Source: an uncultured Eubacteriales bacterium (GTDB taxonomy: Bacteria; Bacillota; Clostridia; Christensenellales; Aristaeellaceae). From it: a stretch of 39,907 nucleotides of DNA. The stretch is taken from assembly GCA_902790015.1 (NCBI GenBank), contig CADAQF010000020.1, positions 1 to 39,907 of the forward strand, given 5' to 3'. The notes under the pieces were generated by a model. It worked only from the letters and a program-made list of their open reading frames with translations. It was not told the origin of the DNA and did not search any database. Made by a program: the position numbers and the translations under genes. Of the stretch, positions 23,047 through 32,128 are shown in pieces (position 1 is the stretch's first letter; every line of letters begins with the position of its first letter).

Positions 23047-24453
23047 ATGAAAGAGAAGACGCAGGTCGAATCCATCGACCGCAGCATCTATGATATACGG
23101 GACCGGGAAACCGGCAGCTGGAAGGTGGACGCGGGGCTGACCGAGGACATCATCAACCAGATCGCCGACGAAAAGAACGACCCGGACTGGATGCGGGCCT
23201 TCAGACTGGAATGCCTGAAGGTCTATCACAGCCTCCGGGTGCCGGACTGGGGCCCTTCCATCGAGGGGCTGGATATGGACCATATCGTCACCTACGTCCG
23301 CAGGGGAAAGCGCATGAGCAGCACCTGGGAAGAGGTGCCGGAGGATATCAAGGAAACCTTTGAGCGCCTGGGCATCCCGCAGGCGGAACGCCAGTCCCTG
23401 GCCGGCGTCGGCGCGCAGTACGACAGCGAGCTGGTCTATCACAACGTCCGGGAAGAGGTCGCCGCCCAGGGCGTGGTCTATACCGACCTGGAAAGCGCAA
23501 TGCGCGGCCCTTACGCCGATATGATCCGGACCCATTTCATGAAGCTGGTGCCGCCGACGGACCATAAGTTCGCCGCCCTGCACGGCGCGGTCTGGTCGGG
23601 CGGGTCGTTCGTGTACGTCCCCAAGGGGGTGGAGGTATCCATCCCGCTTCAGTCCTATTTCCGCCTGAACGCCAAGGGCGCGGGCCAGTTTGAGCATACC
23701 CTGATCATTGTGGACGAGGGCGCCTCGCTGCACTTTATCGAGGGCTGCTCGGCCCCCAAATACAACGTGGCCAACCTGCACGCCGGCTGCGTGGAGCTGT
23801 TCGTGGGCAAAAACGCCAAGCTGCGCTATTCCACCATCGAAAACTGGTCCAAGAACATGTACAACCTGAACACCAAGCGCGCCGTGGTGGAGGAGGGCGC
23901 GCGGATGGAATGGGTCTCCGGCTCCTTCGGAAGCCACGTGAGCTATCTGTACCCCATGACGATCCTGAAGGGCGACCGTTCCCAGATGGAGTTCACCGGC
24001 ATCACCTTCGCCGGCGCCGGCCAGAACCTGGATACGGGCGCCAAGGTCGTGCACCTGGGGTCGGACACGTCCTCCTACGTGAACACCAAATCCATTTCCA
24101 AATCGGGCGGCATCAGCACCTTCCGCAGCGCTGTGACCGTGCGGGAGACCGCGCGCCGGGCCAGATCGGCCGTTTCCTGCGAAAGCCTGATGCTGGACGA
24201 TCAGTCCCGCTCCGACACCATCCCCGCCATGGATATCCGCGCCGGAGACGCCGATATAGGCCACGAAGCGCAGATCGGCCGCATCAGCGACGAGGCGGTC
24301 TTCTACCTGATGTCCCGCGGCATCAGCGAGGAGGACGCTCGGGCCATGATCGTTTCAGGCTTTGCGGACAACGTGTCCAAGGAACTGCCGCTGGAATACG
24401 CGGTGGAGATGAACAACCTGATCAGGCTGGAAATGAAGGGCAGCATCGGCTGA
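23047..24453 (+). CDS. sufB: Fe-S cluster scaffold protein SufB
   Basis: A 468-residue beta-helix scaffold that receives sulfur and assembles the cluster with SufC and SufD. The N-terminal region (about 1-150) is followed by the SufBD core, with YVPKGVEV and EGCSAPKYN. The sulfur-accepting Cys378 lies in SAVSCESLMLDDQS, and the C-terminus has HEAQIGRISDEAVFYLMSRG. Length and motifs are standard. Unusually, the next gene is not sufD but an unknown secreted-protein gene 54 bp downstream. Confidence 0.97.
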   Translation: MKEKTQVESIDRSIYDIRDRETGSWKVDAGLTEDIINQIADEKNDPDWMRAFRLECLKVYHSLRVPDWGPSIEGLDMDHIVTYVRRGKRMSSTWEEVPEDIKETFERLGIPQAERQSLAGVGAQYDSELVYHNVREEVAAQGVVYTDLESAMRGPYADMIRTHFMKLVPPTDHKFAALHGAVWSGGSFVYVPKGVEVSIPLQSYFRLNAKGAGQFEHTLIIVDEGASLHFIEGCSAPKYNVANLHAGCVELFVGKNAKLRYSTIENWSKNMYNLNTKRAVVEEGARMEWVSGSFGSHVSYLYPMTILKGDRSQMEFTGITFAGAGQNLDTGAKVVHLGSDTSSYVNTKSISKSGGISTFRSAVTVRETARRARSAVSCESLMLDDQSRSDTIPAMDIRAGDADIGHEAQIGRISDEAVFYLMSRGISEEDARAMIVSGFADNVSKELPLEYAVEMNNLIRLEMKGSIG

Positions 24454-24507
24454 CGAAGCCCACCCGTTTCGTTTGTGACGCGCAAGCCCGCGGAAAGGAG
24501 CCCGACC

Positions 24508-25383
24508 ATGAAAAAACAGCTCAGGAGGCTGGCCTGCCTGGCGTTCGCGCTGTGCGCGCTGTGCGTCCTTCCCGCCTTTGCCTTCACCTTCGGCGGGGAA
24601 GCGCCGGCTGCCGCGCCCGCACAGGAGCAGGAGGAAACCCCCGCTGAGGCGGAGGAAGCCGCGCCCGAACCCACCGTGGACGAGCGGATGGAAGAGGCGC
24701 AGGAGATTTGGGCCGCAACAGGCTGGGCGCCTATGCTGACCGGTTTTTCGCAGGAGGCTGAGGAGCTGGTCCCGAAGCTGATGGAGATCCTCTCCGGCGC
24801 CGCCAAATGGACCGCGAAAAAGGCCCCGCAGAACCTGGAGGCGCTGCCCGCGTGCCCTGCCAAGCCTGAGGAGGCGCTTTCCTGGCTGACCGGCCGTACG
24901 GCGTCCTTCACCGAACGGGACGGGCTTTATGTGATCGGCGTGGAGACGCCCCCTTTCCTGTCCGTCGGGAACGGAGCCCTGGTATATTTCAAGGACATGA
25001 CCGTGCTCACCGCCGAAAGGACGGAGGATAACGCCTTTGCCGCCGTGAAGCCCCAGGGGGCGCAGCACACGGCCAGGGATTTCTGGATGATACACATGAC
25101 CACGGGCGCTTATAGCTGGACTGCCGTGGACGAATCGAACTGGTCGTTTCAGTCGGCGGTCACGGTGGCATCGGACGGGCTGTTCGGCCCCGCCGGAAGC
25201 ACGGACCAGGTCGAGTGGACCGCCATGCGCACCGGAGCTGACATCAACCAGTCGATCCGCTGGGTTTTAAGCCCCGCGGGAACGCTGACCGTGGACATTT
25301 ACTACGGCGACGGGAACGAGGTGTGCCGGGAGCTGGTGTACAGCCTCTCCACCGGCAAACTGCTGTCCTCCGACACATGGTAA
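24508..25383 (+). CDS. Unknown secreted protein encoded inside the suf operon
   Basis: A 291-residue protein not recognised as any family. A signal peptide (1-26, ending PAFA) is followed by a Glu/Ala/Pro linker (about 30-57) and a compact region of about 230 residues rich in aromatic and beta-forming segments (YVIGVETPPFLS, YFKDMTVLTAE, SIRWVLSPAGTLTVDIYYG). No lipobox, transmembrane helix or metal motif is evident. AAAGGAG fits the ATG at 24508. It lies between sufB and sufD with short gaps and no visible promoter or terminator, so it is probably expressed with the operon. Its export makes a direct role in cytoplasmic cluster assembly unlikely; a link to iron or redox conditions is speculation. 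Confidence 0.8.
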   Translation: MKKQLRRLACLAFALCALCVLPAFAFTFGGEAPAAAPAQEQEETPAEAEEAAPEPTVDERMEEAQEIWAATGWAPMLTGFSQEAEELVPKLMEILSGAAKWTAKKAPQNLEALPACPAKPEEALSWLTGRTASFTERDGLYVIGVETPPFLSVGNGALVYFKDMTVLTAERTEDNAFAAVKPQGAQHTARDFWMIHMTTGAYSWTAVDESNWSFQSAVTVASDGLFGPAGSTDQVEWTAMRTGADINQSIRWVLSPAGTLTVDIYYGDGNEVCRELVYSLSTGKLLSSDTW

Positions 25384-25392
25384 AATACAGAT

Positions 25393-26469
25393 ATGACTTT
25401 CACAGCGACTGAAAGGAATGAAACCGTTTTGCAGCAGATACTGGTAAACGCCCTCCCGGCAAGGACCTGGAACCGTCTGAACGTCAACGAAAGCAGGCTC
25501 AGCGCGGACGGTACGGCGCCGGCGGAGGTTACGGCCGAGGCGCCCGAAACGCTCAAAGTGTCCCGCGCTGCGCTTAAGGACGATATACAATCCGCCATGG
25601 GAGCGGAATATGTGCAGGCGCTTGACGGCGCGCAGACGCTGTCCATTGAGGCCGAAAGCCACGAAACCCGGCCGGCGGTCATTCACGTCCGTCTGAAGGA
25701 CGGGGAAAACGCAGGGCTTCGGCTGTTCCTGCACGCCGGAAGCAACGCCATGCTGCGGGTCATCCTGGCCGTCAGCTCGGACGAAAACGCCCGGGGCCGG
25801 CTGTTCATCCGCACGGCGGTGTACGCCGATCAGGGCTCGAAAATCGCCCTGTATACGGCCAACCTTTTGGGAAACCAGGTGGCATACGCGGACGACGTCT
25901 CCGCCCGGACGGAGGAAAAAGCCTTCTTCCTGCTGGACCGGCTCGACCTGGGCGGAAACAACGTGCATACTGCCTGCTGCACGGAGCTTGTCGGCAGAAA
26001 AAGCCGCTTTGCCTCCGGAGTGGCCTACCGGGTGGCGGAAAAGGGGCTGCTGGACATGAACTGGCTCGCCCGCCATTTCGGCCCCAAGACGGATTCCCGC
26101 ATCCAGGTGAACGGCGTGCTGGAAGAAGCCTCCTCCAAGTGCTTCCGCGGCACGATCGATTTCGTGCGCGGCTGCGCCGGCGCGACCGGTGGTGAAACGG
26201 AAGCGGTGCTGCTGATGGGGGAAAGCCAGGTCAACCAGACTGTTCCCCTGATCTTGTGCGAGGAAGAGGACGTGGACGGCAGCCACGGCGCTTCTATCGG
26301 ACGGCTGGACGATAAAATGCTGTTTTACATGGCCTCCCGCGGCATCAGCGAGGATAAGGCCAAAAAGCTCATGGCGGACAGCCGCCTGACCCAGATGCGG
26401 GACGTTTTTCCGGATGAAAACGTCCGCCGGGAGATCGACCGCTTCATGGGCAGGGAGGAGGAAGCCTGA
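25393..26469 (+). CDS. sufD: Fe-S cluster assembly protein SufD
   Basis: A 358-residue partner of SufB in the SufBCD complex. The N-terminus has LPARTWNRLNVNES, and the C-terminal half carries the SufBD beta-helix with SHGASIGRLDDKMLFYMASRGIS. His298 there matches the important His of E. coli SufD. The ATG at 25393 lacks a good ribosome site; an in-frame TTG at 25429, 11 bp after AAAGGA, may be the real start and would remove 12 residues. Its stop overlaps the sufS start by one base (TGATG). Confidence 0.93.
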   Translation: MTFTATERNETVLQQILVNALPARTWNRLNVNESRLSADGTAPAEVTAEAPETLKVSRAALKDDIQSAMGAEYVQALDGAQTLSIEAESHETRPAVIHVRLKDGENAGLRLFLHAGSNAMLRVILAVSSDENARGRLFIRTAVYADQGSKIALYTANLLGNQVAYADDVSARTEEKAFFLLDRLDLGGNNVHTACCTELVGRKSRFASGVAYRVAEKGLLDMNWLARHFGPKTDSRIQVNGVLEEASSKCFRGTIDFVRGCAGATGGETEAVLLMGESQVNQTVPLILCEEEDVDGSHGASIGRLDDKMLFYMASRGISEDKAKKLMADSRLTQMRDVFPDENVRREIDRFMGREEEA

Positions 26470-27680
26470 TGACCAATCCCTTCCGTGCCGATTTTCCCCT
26501 GCTGAAGGAGCTCGATATCGCCTTTTTGGACAGCGCGGCTACCAGCCAGCGTCCTGTTTCGGTGATCGAGGCGGAAAAGCATTATTACGAACGCTATAAC
26601 GCCAACCCCCTGCGCGGCTTTTACGACCTGGCGCAGGAGGCCACCCAGCGCTACGAGGAGGCCCGGGAGGCCGTGCGGGCCTTTCTTAATGCCGCGGGCG
26701 CCGAGGAGATCATCTTCACCCGCAACACCACCGAAAGCATCAACCTGGTCGCCTATTCCTGGGCGCTGAGCCATCTGCGGCCGGGGGACGAGATGCTGAT
26801 CACGATATCGGAGCATCACAGCAATATCCTCCCCTGGCAGATGGCCGCGGAAAGGACCGGGGCGAAGCTCCGGTACGTGTTCTGCCGGGAGGACGGGAGC
26901 TACGACCCCGCGGACGTTGAAAATGCATTCACGGACAAGGTGCGTCTGGCCGCGGCCGGATATGTTTCCAACGTGACCGGGCAGCTGGGCCCCGTGAGGC
27001 AGATGACGGAGCTGGTGCACAGAAACGGCGGCGTCATGCTGGTGGACGCCGCGCAGGCCGCCCCCCATATGCCGCTGGACGTTCAGCTGATGGACGCCGA
27101 TTTCCTGGCCTTTTCGGGCCATAAGCTGCTGGCCCCGATGGGCATAGGCGTTCTGTACGGCAAAAAGGCCCTGCTTTCAGATATGCCTCCTTTCCTGCGC
27201 GGCGGGGAGATGATCGACTCCGTCCGCCAGCAGGACGCAACCTTTGCGGAGCTCCCGCACTGCTTTGAGGCGGGAACGGTGAACGGGGCCGGGGCCGAGG
27301 GCCTGCGGGCCGCGATCGGCTATCTCAACGGCGCGGGCTTTGAACAGGTGGAGGCGCTGGAGCTGGCCCTGACGGAACAGGCACTTTCGGGCCTTTCCGC
27401 CTTGCCGCACGTCCGCGTCATCGGCGGGAAGACGGCCGGGGAGCATCACGGGATACTGGCCTTCCTCGTGGAAGGCGTCCATCCGCACGACGTCTCCGCG
27501 ATCCTGAACGACGACCGGGTCGCCGTCCGCGCGGGCCATCACTGCGCGCAGCCGCTGCACACCTATCTGGGCATCCGGTCCAGCACGCGGGCGAGCATCG
27601 CCTTTTACAACACACCGGAGGACATCGCGAGGTTCCTTGAAAGCGTGTCCTCCATCAGGAGGAAGATGGGCCTTGGCTAA
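26469..27680 (+). CDS. sufS: Cysteine desulfurase SufS
   Basis: A 403-residue PLP enzyme that takes sulfur from cysteine and passes it to SufU. The PLP lysine is Lys219 in FSGHKLLAPMG, the persulfide Cys359 lies in RAGHHCAQP, and SEHHSN marks the conserved N-terminal His. These are hallmarks of the group II (SufS) type. GGAGGAGG lies directly before the ATG. It is translationally coupled to sufD, and its 3' end overlaps the probable sufU start by 8 bp. Confidence 0.97.
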   Translation: MTNPFRADFPLLKELDIAFLDSAATSQRPVSVIEAEKHYYERYNANPLRGFYDLAQEATQRYEEAREAVRAFLNAAGAEEIIFTRNTTESINLVAYSWALSHLRPGDEMLITISEHHSNILPWQMAAERTGAKLRYVFCREDGSYDPADVENAFTDKVRLAAAGYVSNVTGQLGPVRQMTELVHRNGGVMLVDAAQAAPHMPLDVQLMDADFLAFSGHKLLAPMGIGVLYGKKALLSDMPPFLRGGEMIDSVRQQDATFAELPHCFEAGTVNGAGAEGLRAAIGYLNGAGFEQVEALELALTEQALSGLSALPHVRVIGGKTAGEHHGILAFLVEGVHPHDVSAILNDDRVAVRAGHHCAQPLHTYLGIRSSTRASIAFYNTPEDIARFLESVSSIRRKMGLG

Positions 27681-28122
27681 CACCTTTTACAACGAGATAC
27701 TGATCGATCATAACCAGAACCCCTATCACAAGCACGCCCTGCCGGACGCCAATATGACGCTGGAGGGCGTCAATCCCTCCTGCGGGGACGACATCATCCT
27801 GCAATTGAAGGTGGAGGACGGCGTCATCCGCGACGGCTCCTTTGAAGGGGACGGCTGCGCCATTTCCCAGGCTTCTGCCGATATCATGCTGGATATGATC
27901 GTGGGCAAGCCGGTGGAGGAAGCAAAGCGGCTCTCCGCCCTGTTCCTCAAAATGATCCGCGGCGGCTGCACGCCGGATGAGATCGAGGAGCTGGAGGAAG
28001 CAGGGGCGCTGAGCGATATTTCCCACATGCCCGCCCGGGTCAAGTGCGCGGTGCTGGGCTGGCATACCATGGAAGAAATGCTGGCCGGCCGCAGTCAGCG
28101 CGCCACCACGGAGAAAATGTAA
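27673..28122 (+). CDS. sufU: Sulfur transfer protein SufU
   Basis: A 149-residue IscU-fold protein that accepts sulfur from SufS. Cys37 and Asp39 (SCGDD), Cys62 (DGCAIS) and Cys125 (KCAVLGW) match the spacing of the zinc-site and acceptor residues of Bacillus SufU. A TTG start at 27673 is chosen because AGGAGG lies 10 bp upstream and the protein then begins MANTFYNEIL, as in relatives. The longer reading frame from 27637 would lie inside sufS. It is the last gene of the operon; no terminator is clear before the MATE gene. Confidence 0.95.
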   Translation: MANTFYNEILIDHNQNPYHKHALPDANMTLEGVNPSCGDDIILQLKVEDGVIRDGSFEGDGCAISQASADIMLDMIVGKPVEEAKRLSALFLKMIRGGCTPDEIEELEEAGALSDISHMPARVKCAVLGWHTMEEMLAGRSQRATTEKM

Positions 28123-28178
28123 ACGAAGTCCCGTCCGGCAGTATCATCGATACCGCCGGCAGGCCATTTTTGGGAATT

Positions 28179-29555
28179 ATGAGCGTAAAGAAAGAAGCAG
28201 GGGATTTTTCCCGCGGCCCGGTCTGGAAACAGATCATGAACCTGGCGCTGCCGCTGACGGTGGCCGAAATCGTTCAGCTGCTGTACAACATCGTCGACCG
28301 GATCTATCTGGGCCACATGCCGGGGGAGGGCAGCCTTCCGCTGACCGGCGTGGGGCTGGTGTTCCCGGTCGTCTCCCTGGTCGGGGCGTTTACAAGCCTC
28401 TTCGGCCAGGGCGGCACGCCGCTGTTTTCGATGGCCCGCGGCGCGGGAAACGATGAAAGAGCCTCCCGGCTGCAGGGGTGCGTGTTTTCCCTGCTGGCGC
28501 TCAGTTCCGCGGCGCTGATGGCGCTGATGTATATGTTCCACCGGCCGGTGCTGTTCGCCTTCGGCGCGAGCGAACAGTCTTTTCCATACGCGCGGGATTA
28601 TCTGATGATCTACCTGCTGGGCACGCCGTTCACCATGATCGCCACCGGCATGAACGGCTTTATCAGCGCCCAGGGGCATCCCCGCACCGGCATGCTCACC
28701 ACCGTCCTGGGGGCAGTGATCAACCTTCTGCTGGACCCGCTGTTTCTGTTCGTCTTCCGGATGGGGGTGAGGGGCGCGGCGCTGGCGACGGTGCTGAGCC
28801 AGGCGGTCTCCTGTCTGTGGGTGCTGCGCTTCCTGACCGGTAAAAAAGCCCTGCTGCCGCTTAACAAGGCGCACCTTAGGGTGAAAAAGCGCATGCTGGG
28901 TGAGATCGTATCCCTGGGCGTGGTGGGCTTCATCATGAAGGCCACCAACGCCGTCGTGCAGGTGGCCGCCAACGCGACCCTGCAGCAGTTCGGCGGCGAT
29001 ATTTATGTGAGCGTCATGACCGTGCTCAATTCCGTCCGGGAGATACTGAGCCTGCCGGTCATGGGCATCACCGCGGGCGGTCAGCCGGTCATGGGGTACA
29101 ACTACGGCGCCCGCCTGTACGGACGCGTGCGGCAGAGCATCCGCTTTACGTCCCTGGCGGGCATCGTGTATACCCTGGCCGCCTGGGCGGCGGTGCTGGT
29201 GGGGGCCCGGCAGCTGGCCGGCCTCTTCACCTCCGACGCGGAGATACTCGCCCTGGCGCCCAGGTGCCTGCGGCTGTATTTTATAGGCTTTGTGTTCCAG
29301 GCCTTCCAGATGTCCGCCCAGCATACCTTCCAGGCGCTGGGAGACGCCAGGCACGCGGTTTTCTTTTCGCTTTTGCGCAAGGTGATCATCGTGACCCCGC
29401 TGACGCTTCTGTTGCCCCGGCTGGGCCTGGGGACGGACGGCGTTTTCCTGGCGGAGCCCGTTTCCAATTTTCTGGGCGGCATGGCCGCCTTCATCACCAT
29501 GTACCTGACGGTTTACCGGAAACTCAGGGAGGAGGAGCAGGGTGAAAAGGACTGA
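28179..29555 (+). CDS. MATE family multidrug/solute exporter
   Basis: A 458-residue inner membrane antiporter with about twelve hydrophobic helices in two similar halves. Typical MATE segments are PLTVAEIVQLLYNIVDRIYLG near the N-terminus, GQGGTPLFSMARGAGN, NGFISAQGHPRTGM, and GITAGGQPVMGYNYGAR in the second half. The substrate cannot be predicted. The ATG at 28179 has only a weak GGGAA upstream. It follows sufU by 56 bp and overlaps the LRR-CHAP gene by 14 bp. Confidence 0.93.
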   Translation: MSVKKEAGDFSRGPVWKQIMNLALPLTVAEIVQLLYNIVDRIYLGHMPGEGSLPLTGVGLVFPVVSLVGAFTSLFGQGGTPLFSMARGAGNDERASRLQGCVFSLLALSSAALMALMYMFHRPVLFAFGASEQSFPYARDYLMIYLLGTPFTMIATGMNGFISAQGHPRTGMLTTVLGAVINLLLDPLFLFVFRMGVRGAALATVLSQAVSCLWVLRFLTGKKALLPLNKAHLRVKKRMLGEIVSLGVVGFIMKATNAVVQVAANATLQQFGGDIYVSVMTVLNSVREILSLPVMGITAGGQPVMGYNYGARLYGRVRQSIRFTSLAGIVYTLAAWAAVLVGARQLAGLFTSDAEILALAPRCLRLYFIGFVFQAFQMSAQHTFQALGDARHAVFFSLLRKVIIVTPLTLLLPRLGLGTDGVFLAEPVSNFLGGMAAFITMYLTVYRKLREEEQGEKD

Positions 29556-30789
29556 GCTGAGGCTTACGAGCCTGCTGCTGGCCGGGATGCTCCTGTTTTC
29601 GGCCGCCGCGGCAGAGGCGGCTGAGCTTAAACTGCCTTCCTCCCTTTCGGTGATCGGGGAAGAGGCGTTTTTCGGGGACAGCTCCCTTGCCTCCGTCACC
29701 GTGGCGGAAGGGACGGAATCCATCGAGGCCCGCGCGTTCGCTTATTCGGGGCTCACGTTCATAAGCCTCCCCGCGTCGCTCAGTTACATAGCGGAGGACG
29801 CTTTTGAAGGCGTTTTGGGTCTCAGTGCGTCCGCCCCGCTGAACAGCTTCGCCTACCGCTGGTGCGTGGTGCACGGGCTGATCAAGCCTTCCCTGGGCTT
29901 TTCTCATGCCGGCCTTTCGGGCGGCGTGCTGGACCTTCCGCGGGACACCCGGGCATCCGCTGTCATCCCGCTTGAGATCACCGCCCCGGGCAGCTGGACG
30001 CTGTCGCTTTCAAGCATTGCGCCCAGTCCCGCCTCCTGGATCACGGCGGACCGGCTTTCCGGCACGGGGAACGCCCGGGTCAGCCTGACCGTCCGGGCCG
30101 TACCGGTCAAAACCAACTATAATATCGCGGAGATTTTCGCCTGCCGCCTGACCCTGACCGGCGGCGGGAAAACGGCGTCCGTCCTGGTTACCCTCTCCAA
30201 GGAGGGCCCCTTCATCAACCGCCACGTAAACACCGGCGACCCGGTGGAGGATATCATCGCCGTCGCGCAAAGCCAGGTGGGCTACCGGGGCGGCGCGAAC
30301 GCCGGCGATCTGGACGGCGACCCCGCCGGCGATTACGACCGCAATTATACCAAGTACACCAAATTCATGGGCTACGGGGCCACCGCCTGGTGCGCGGCCT
30401 TCGTCAGCTGGTGCGCCTGGCAGGCCGGGCAGCGCGGCAGGGTGAAGGGGTCCGTCACGGCCAGCCCCGGCGCCATGGTGGGGACGAATGTGAGCGTCAC
30501 CTATTTTAACCAGCTGAACGCCACCCAGAGGAAAAACCACCCCTACTTAGAAAAATACGGCACCTTCCTGGACCGTTCCCTGTGCCGGCCTAAGCGGGGA
30601 GACTTCATCTATTTCCGCTGGGCGGACGCCGCCTATTCGACCACCTTCTCCCATGTGGGGATCGTGCTAAGCTGCTCTGAAGACACCATCACCTTTATCG
30701 ACGGCAACCGCGGCGACACCGACAGGGTCCAGCTGCAGACCATCGACCGCACAAGCCCCGATATCGCGGCGTATTTTACGCCGTGGTGA
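29542..30789 (+). CDS. Secreted leucine-rich repeat and CHAP amidase protein
   Basis: A 415-residue exported protein: signal peptide 1-27, then BspA-type LRR_5 repeats (about 30-105; LPSSLSVIGEEAFFGDSSL). A beta-sandwich-like middle domain (about 130-220) and a C-terminal CHAP/NlpC-like peptidase (about 235-415) follow. The probable catalytic Cys284 lies in AWCAAFVSWC, and His371 in SHVGIV. CHAP enzymes cut peptidoglycan peptide bonds; here it may remodel the wall or lyse competitors. The start is GTG with GGAGGAG upstream, 14 bp inside the MATE gene, so it is coupled to it. Confidence 0.85.
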   Translation: MKRTELRLTSLLLAGMLLFSAAAAEAAELKLPSSLSVIGEEAFFGDSSLASVTVAEGTESIEARAFAYSGLTFISLPASLSYIAEDAFEGVLGLSASAPLNSFAYRWCVVHGLIKPSLGFSHAGLSGGVLDLPRDTRASAVIPLEITAPGSWTLSLSSIAPSPASWITADRLSGTGNARVSLTVRAVPVKTNYNIAEIFACRLTLTGGGKTASVLVTLSKEGPFINRHVNTGDPVEDIIAVAQSQVGYRGGANAGDLDGDPAGDYDRNYTKYTKFMGYGATAWCAAFVSWCAWQAGQRGRVKGSVTASPGAMVGTNVSVTYFNQLNATQRKNHPYLEKYGTFLDRSLCRPKRGDFIYFRWADAAYSTTFSHVGIVLSCSEDTITFIDGNRGDTDRVQLQTIDRTSPDIAAYFTPW

Positions 30790-30875
30790 AACGGATGGGG
30801 ACGCCCGGGGAAGCCCGCAGGATAGACGCTTCCGCGCAAAAAGGCGTCCGGGAAAAAGACCGTCCGATAAAACAG

Positions 30876-30930
30876 AAGACCGCCGGAAGGGATCCGGGCA
30901 CGCACGCGTACCGGGCCTTCCGGCGGTCTT
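30876..30930. terminator. Bidirectional terminator between the CHAP gene and serA
   Basis: Perfect 15-bp arms AAGACCGCCGGAAGG (30876-30890) and CCTTCCGGCGGTCTT (30916-30930), with extra CCGG pairing inside the loop. It lies between convergent genes and has T-rich flanks on both sides. Confidence 0.8.
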
Positions 30931-30953
30931 TGATTTAAGTCAGAGAAAGTATG

Positions 30954-32126
30954 TTACGCCCCCGGCATCAGCAGCCGGACTTTGTAGATATTCTCGTTTT
31001 CTTCCAGCTTTTTGAGCAGCGCGGGGTCGGGCTGACGGGACAGGTCCAGCACGGTGTAGGCGTATTCGCCGCGGGACTGGTTGACCATGTTTTCGATGTT
31101 CAGGTTGGCGGAGGCCAGGACGCCCGTCACGGTGCCGATGACGTTGGGGACGTTCTTATGCAGCACGGCCACGCGGGGGAGCTTCAGGGCGGGCAGCTGG
31201 CAGGCGGGATAATTGACGGAATTGCGGATCGTACCGGTGGTCAGATAATCATTCATCTGTCCGGCGATCAGACGGACGCAGTTGTCCTCGCTTTCCGGGG
31301 TGGAGGCGCCCAGATGGGGAGTGAAAACGGTGTTTTTGACGTTCATCAGCTCCGGCACGGGGAAATCGGATACGTAGGCGCGGAGCGCGCCGCTTTCCAG
31401 CGCTTCTTTGACGGCGGCGGTTTCAACCAGCGCGTCCCGCGCGTAGTTGATCAGGGCGGCGCCCCTCTTCATCTGCTCCAGGGCGGCGGCGTCCATCATG
31501 TTGCGGGTGCCCTCGGTCAGCGGCAGATGGAGCGTCACATAGTCGGACCGGCGCAGCACTTCGCTTAAGTCAGTGCAGTGCTGAACGGAACGGGACAGGC
31601 TCCAGGCGTGATCCACGGAAATATAGGGGTCATAGCCCAATACCTTCATGCCCAGGGAGTTGCCCGTGTTGGCCACCATGACGCCGATGGCACCCAGGCC
31701 GATGACGCCCAGCGTCTTTCCGGAAAGCTCGGGGCCGACAAACTGCTTCTTGCCTTTTTCGACCAGCTTGGCCAGGTCGGGGTCAGCGGCGTTGTCCTTC
31801 GTCCACTGGATGCCCTCGGCGATGCGGCGGGAGGCCATCAGCAGCGCGGCCACCACCAGCTCCTTGACGGCGTTGGCGTTGGCCCCGGGGGAATTGAATA
31901 CCACGACGCCCTTTTCGGCCATCTTGTCCAGCGGGATATTGTTGACGCCCACGCCGGCGCGGCCCACGCACAGCCACTTATCCTCGATGGGCAGGCTGTG
32001 CATATCCGCGCTGCGGACGATGATGGCGTCCGCCCCTTCCACTTCGGGGCCGACCAGGTATTTGTCCCCGGGGAGAATATCCCGGTAGACCGGGGAGATG
32101 GGATTCAGATTTCGGATCTTGTACAT
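30954..32126 (-). CDS. serA: D-3-phosphoglycerate dehydrogenase
   Basis: A 390-residue NAD-dependent enzyme for the first step of serine synthesis. The nucleotide motif GVIGLGAIG is near 146-154. The catalytic set shows Arg in NYARDALVE, an acidic residue near VSDFPVPE, and His in FTPHLGAST. A C-terminal ACT domain (about 320-390; VPNVIGTVTGVLASANLNIENM) points to regulation by serine. GGAG lies 11 bp before the ATG. It follows serC by 2 bp; serB is not in the window. Confidence 0.95.
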   Translation of the reverse strand: MYKIRNLNPISPVYRDILPGDKYLVGPEVEGADAIIVRSADMHSLPIEDKWLCVGRAGVGVNNIPLDKMAEKGVVVFNSPGANANAVKELVVAALLMASRRIAEGIQWTKDNAADPDLAKLVEKGKKQFVGPELSGKTLGVIGLGAIGVMVANTGNSLGMKVLGYDPYISVDHAWSLSRSVQHCTDLSEVLRRSDYVTLHLPLTEGTRNMMDAAALEQMKRGAALINYARDALVETAAVKEALESGALRAYVSDFPVPELMNVKNTVFTPHLGASTPESEDNCVRLIAGQMNDYLTTGTIRNSVNYPACQLPALKLPRVAVLHKNVPNVIGTVTGVLASANLNIENMVNQSRGEYAYTVLDLSRQPDPALLKKLEENENIYKVRLLMPGA

Positions 32127-32128
32127 GG

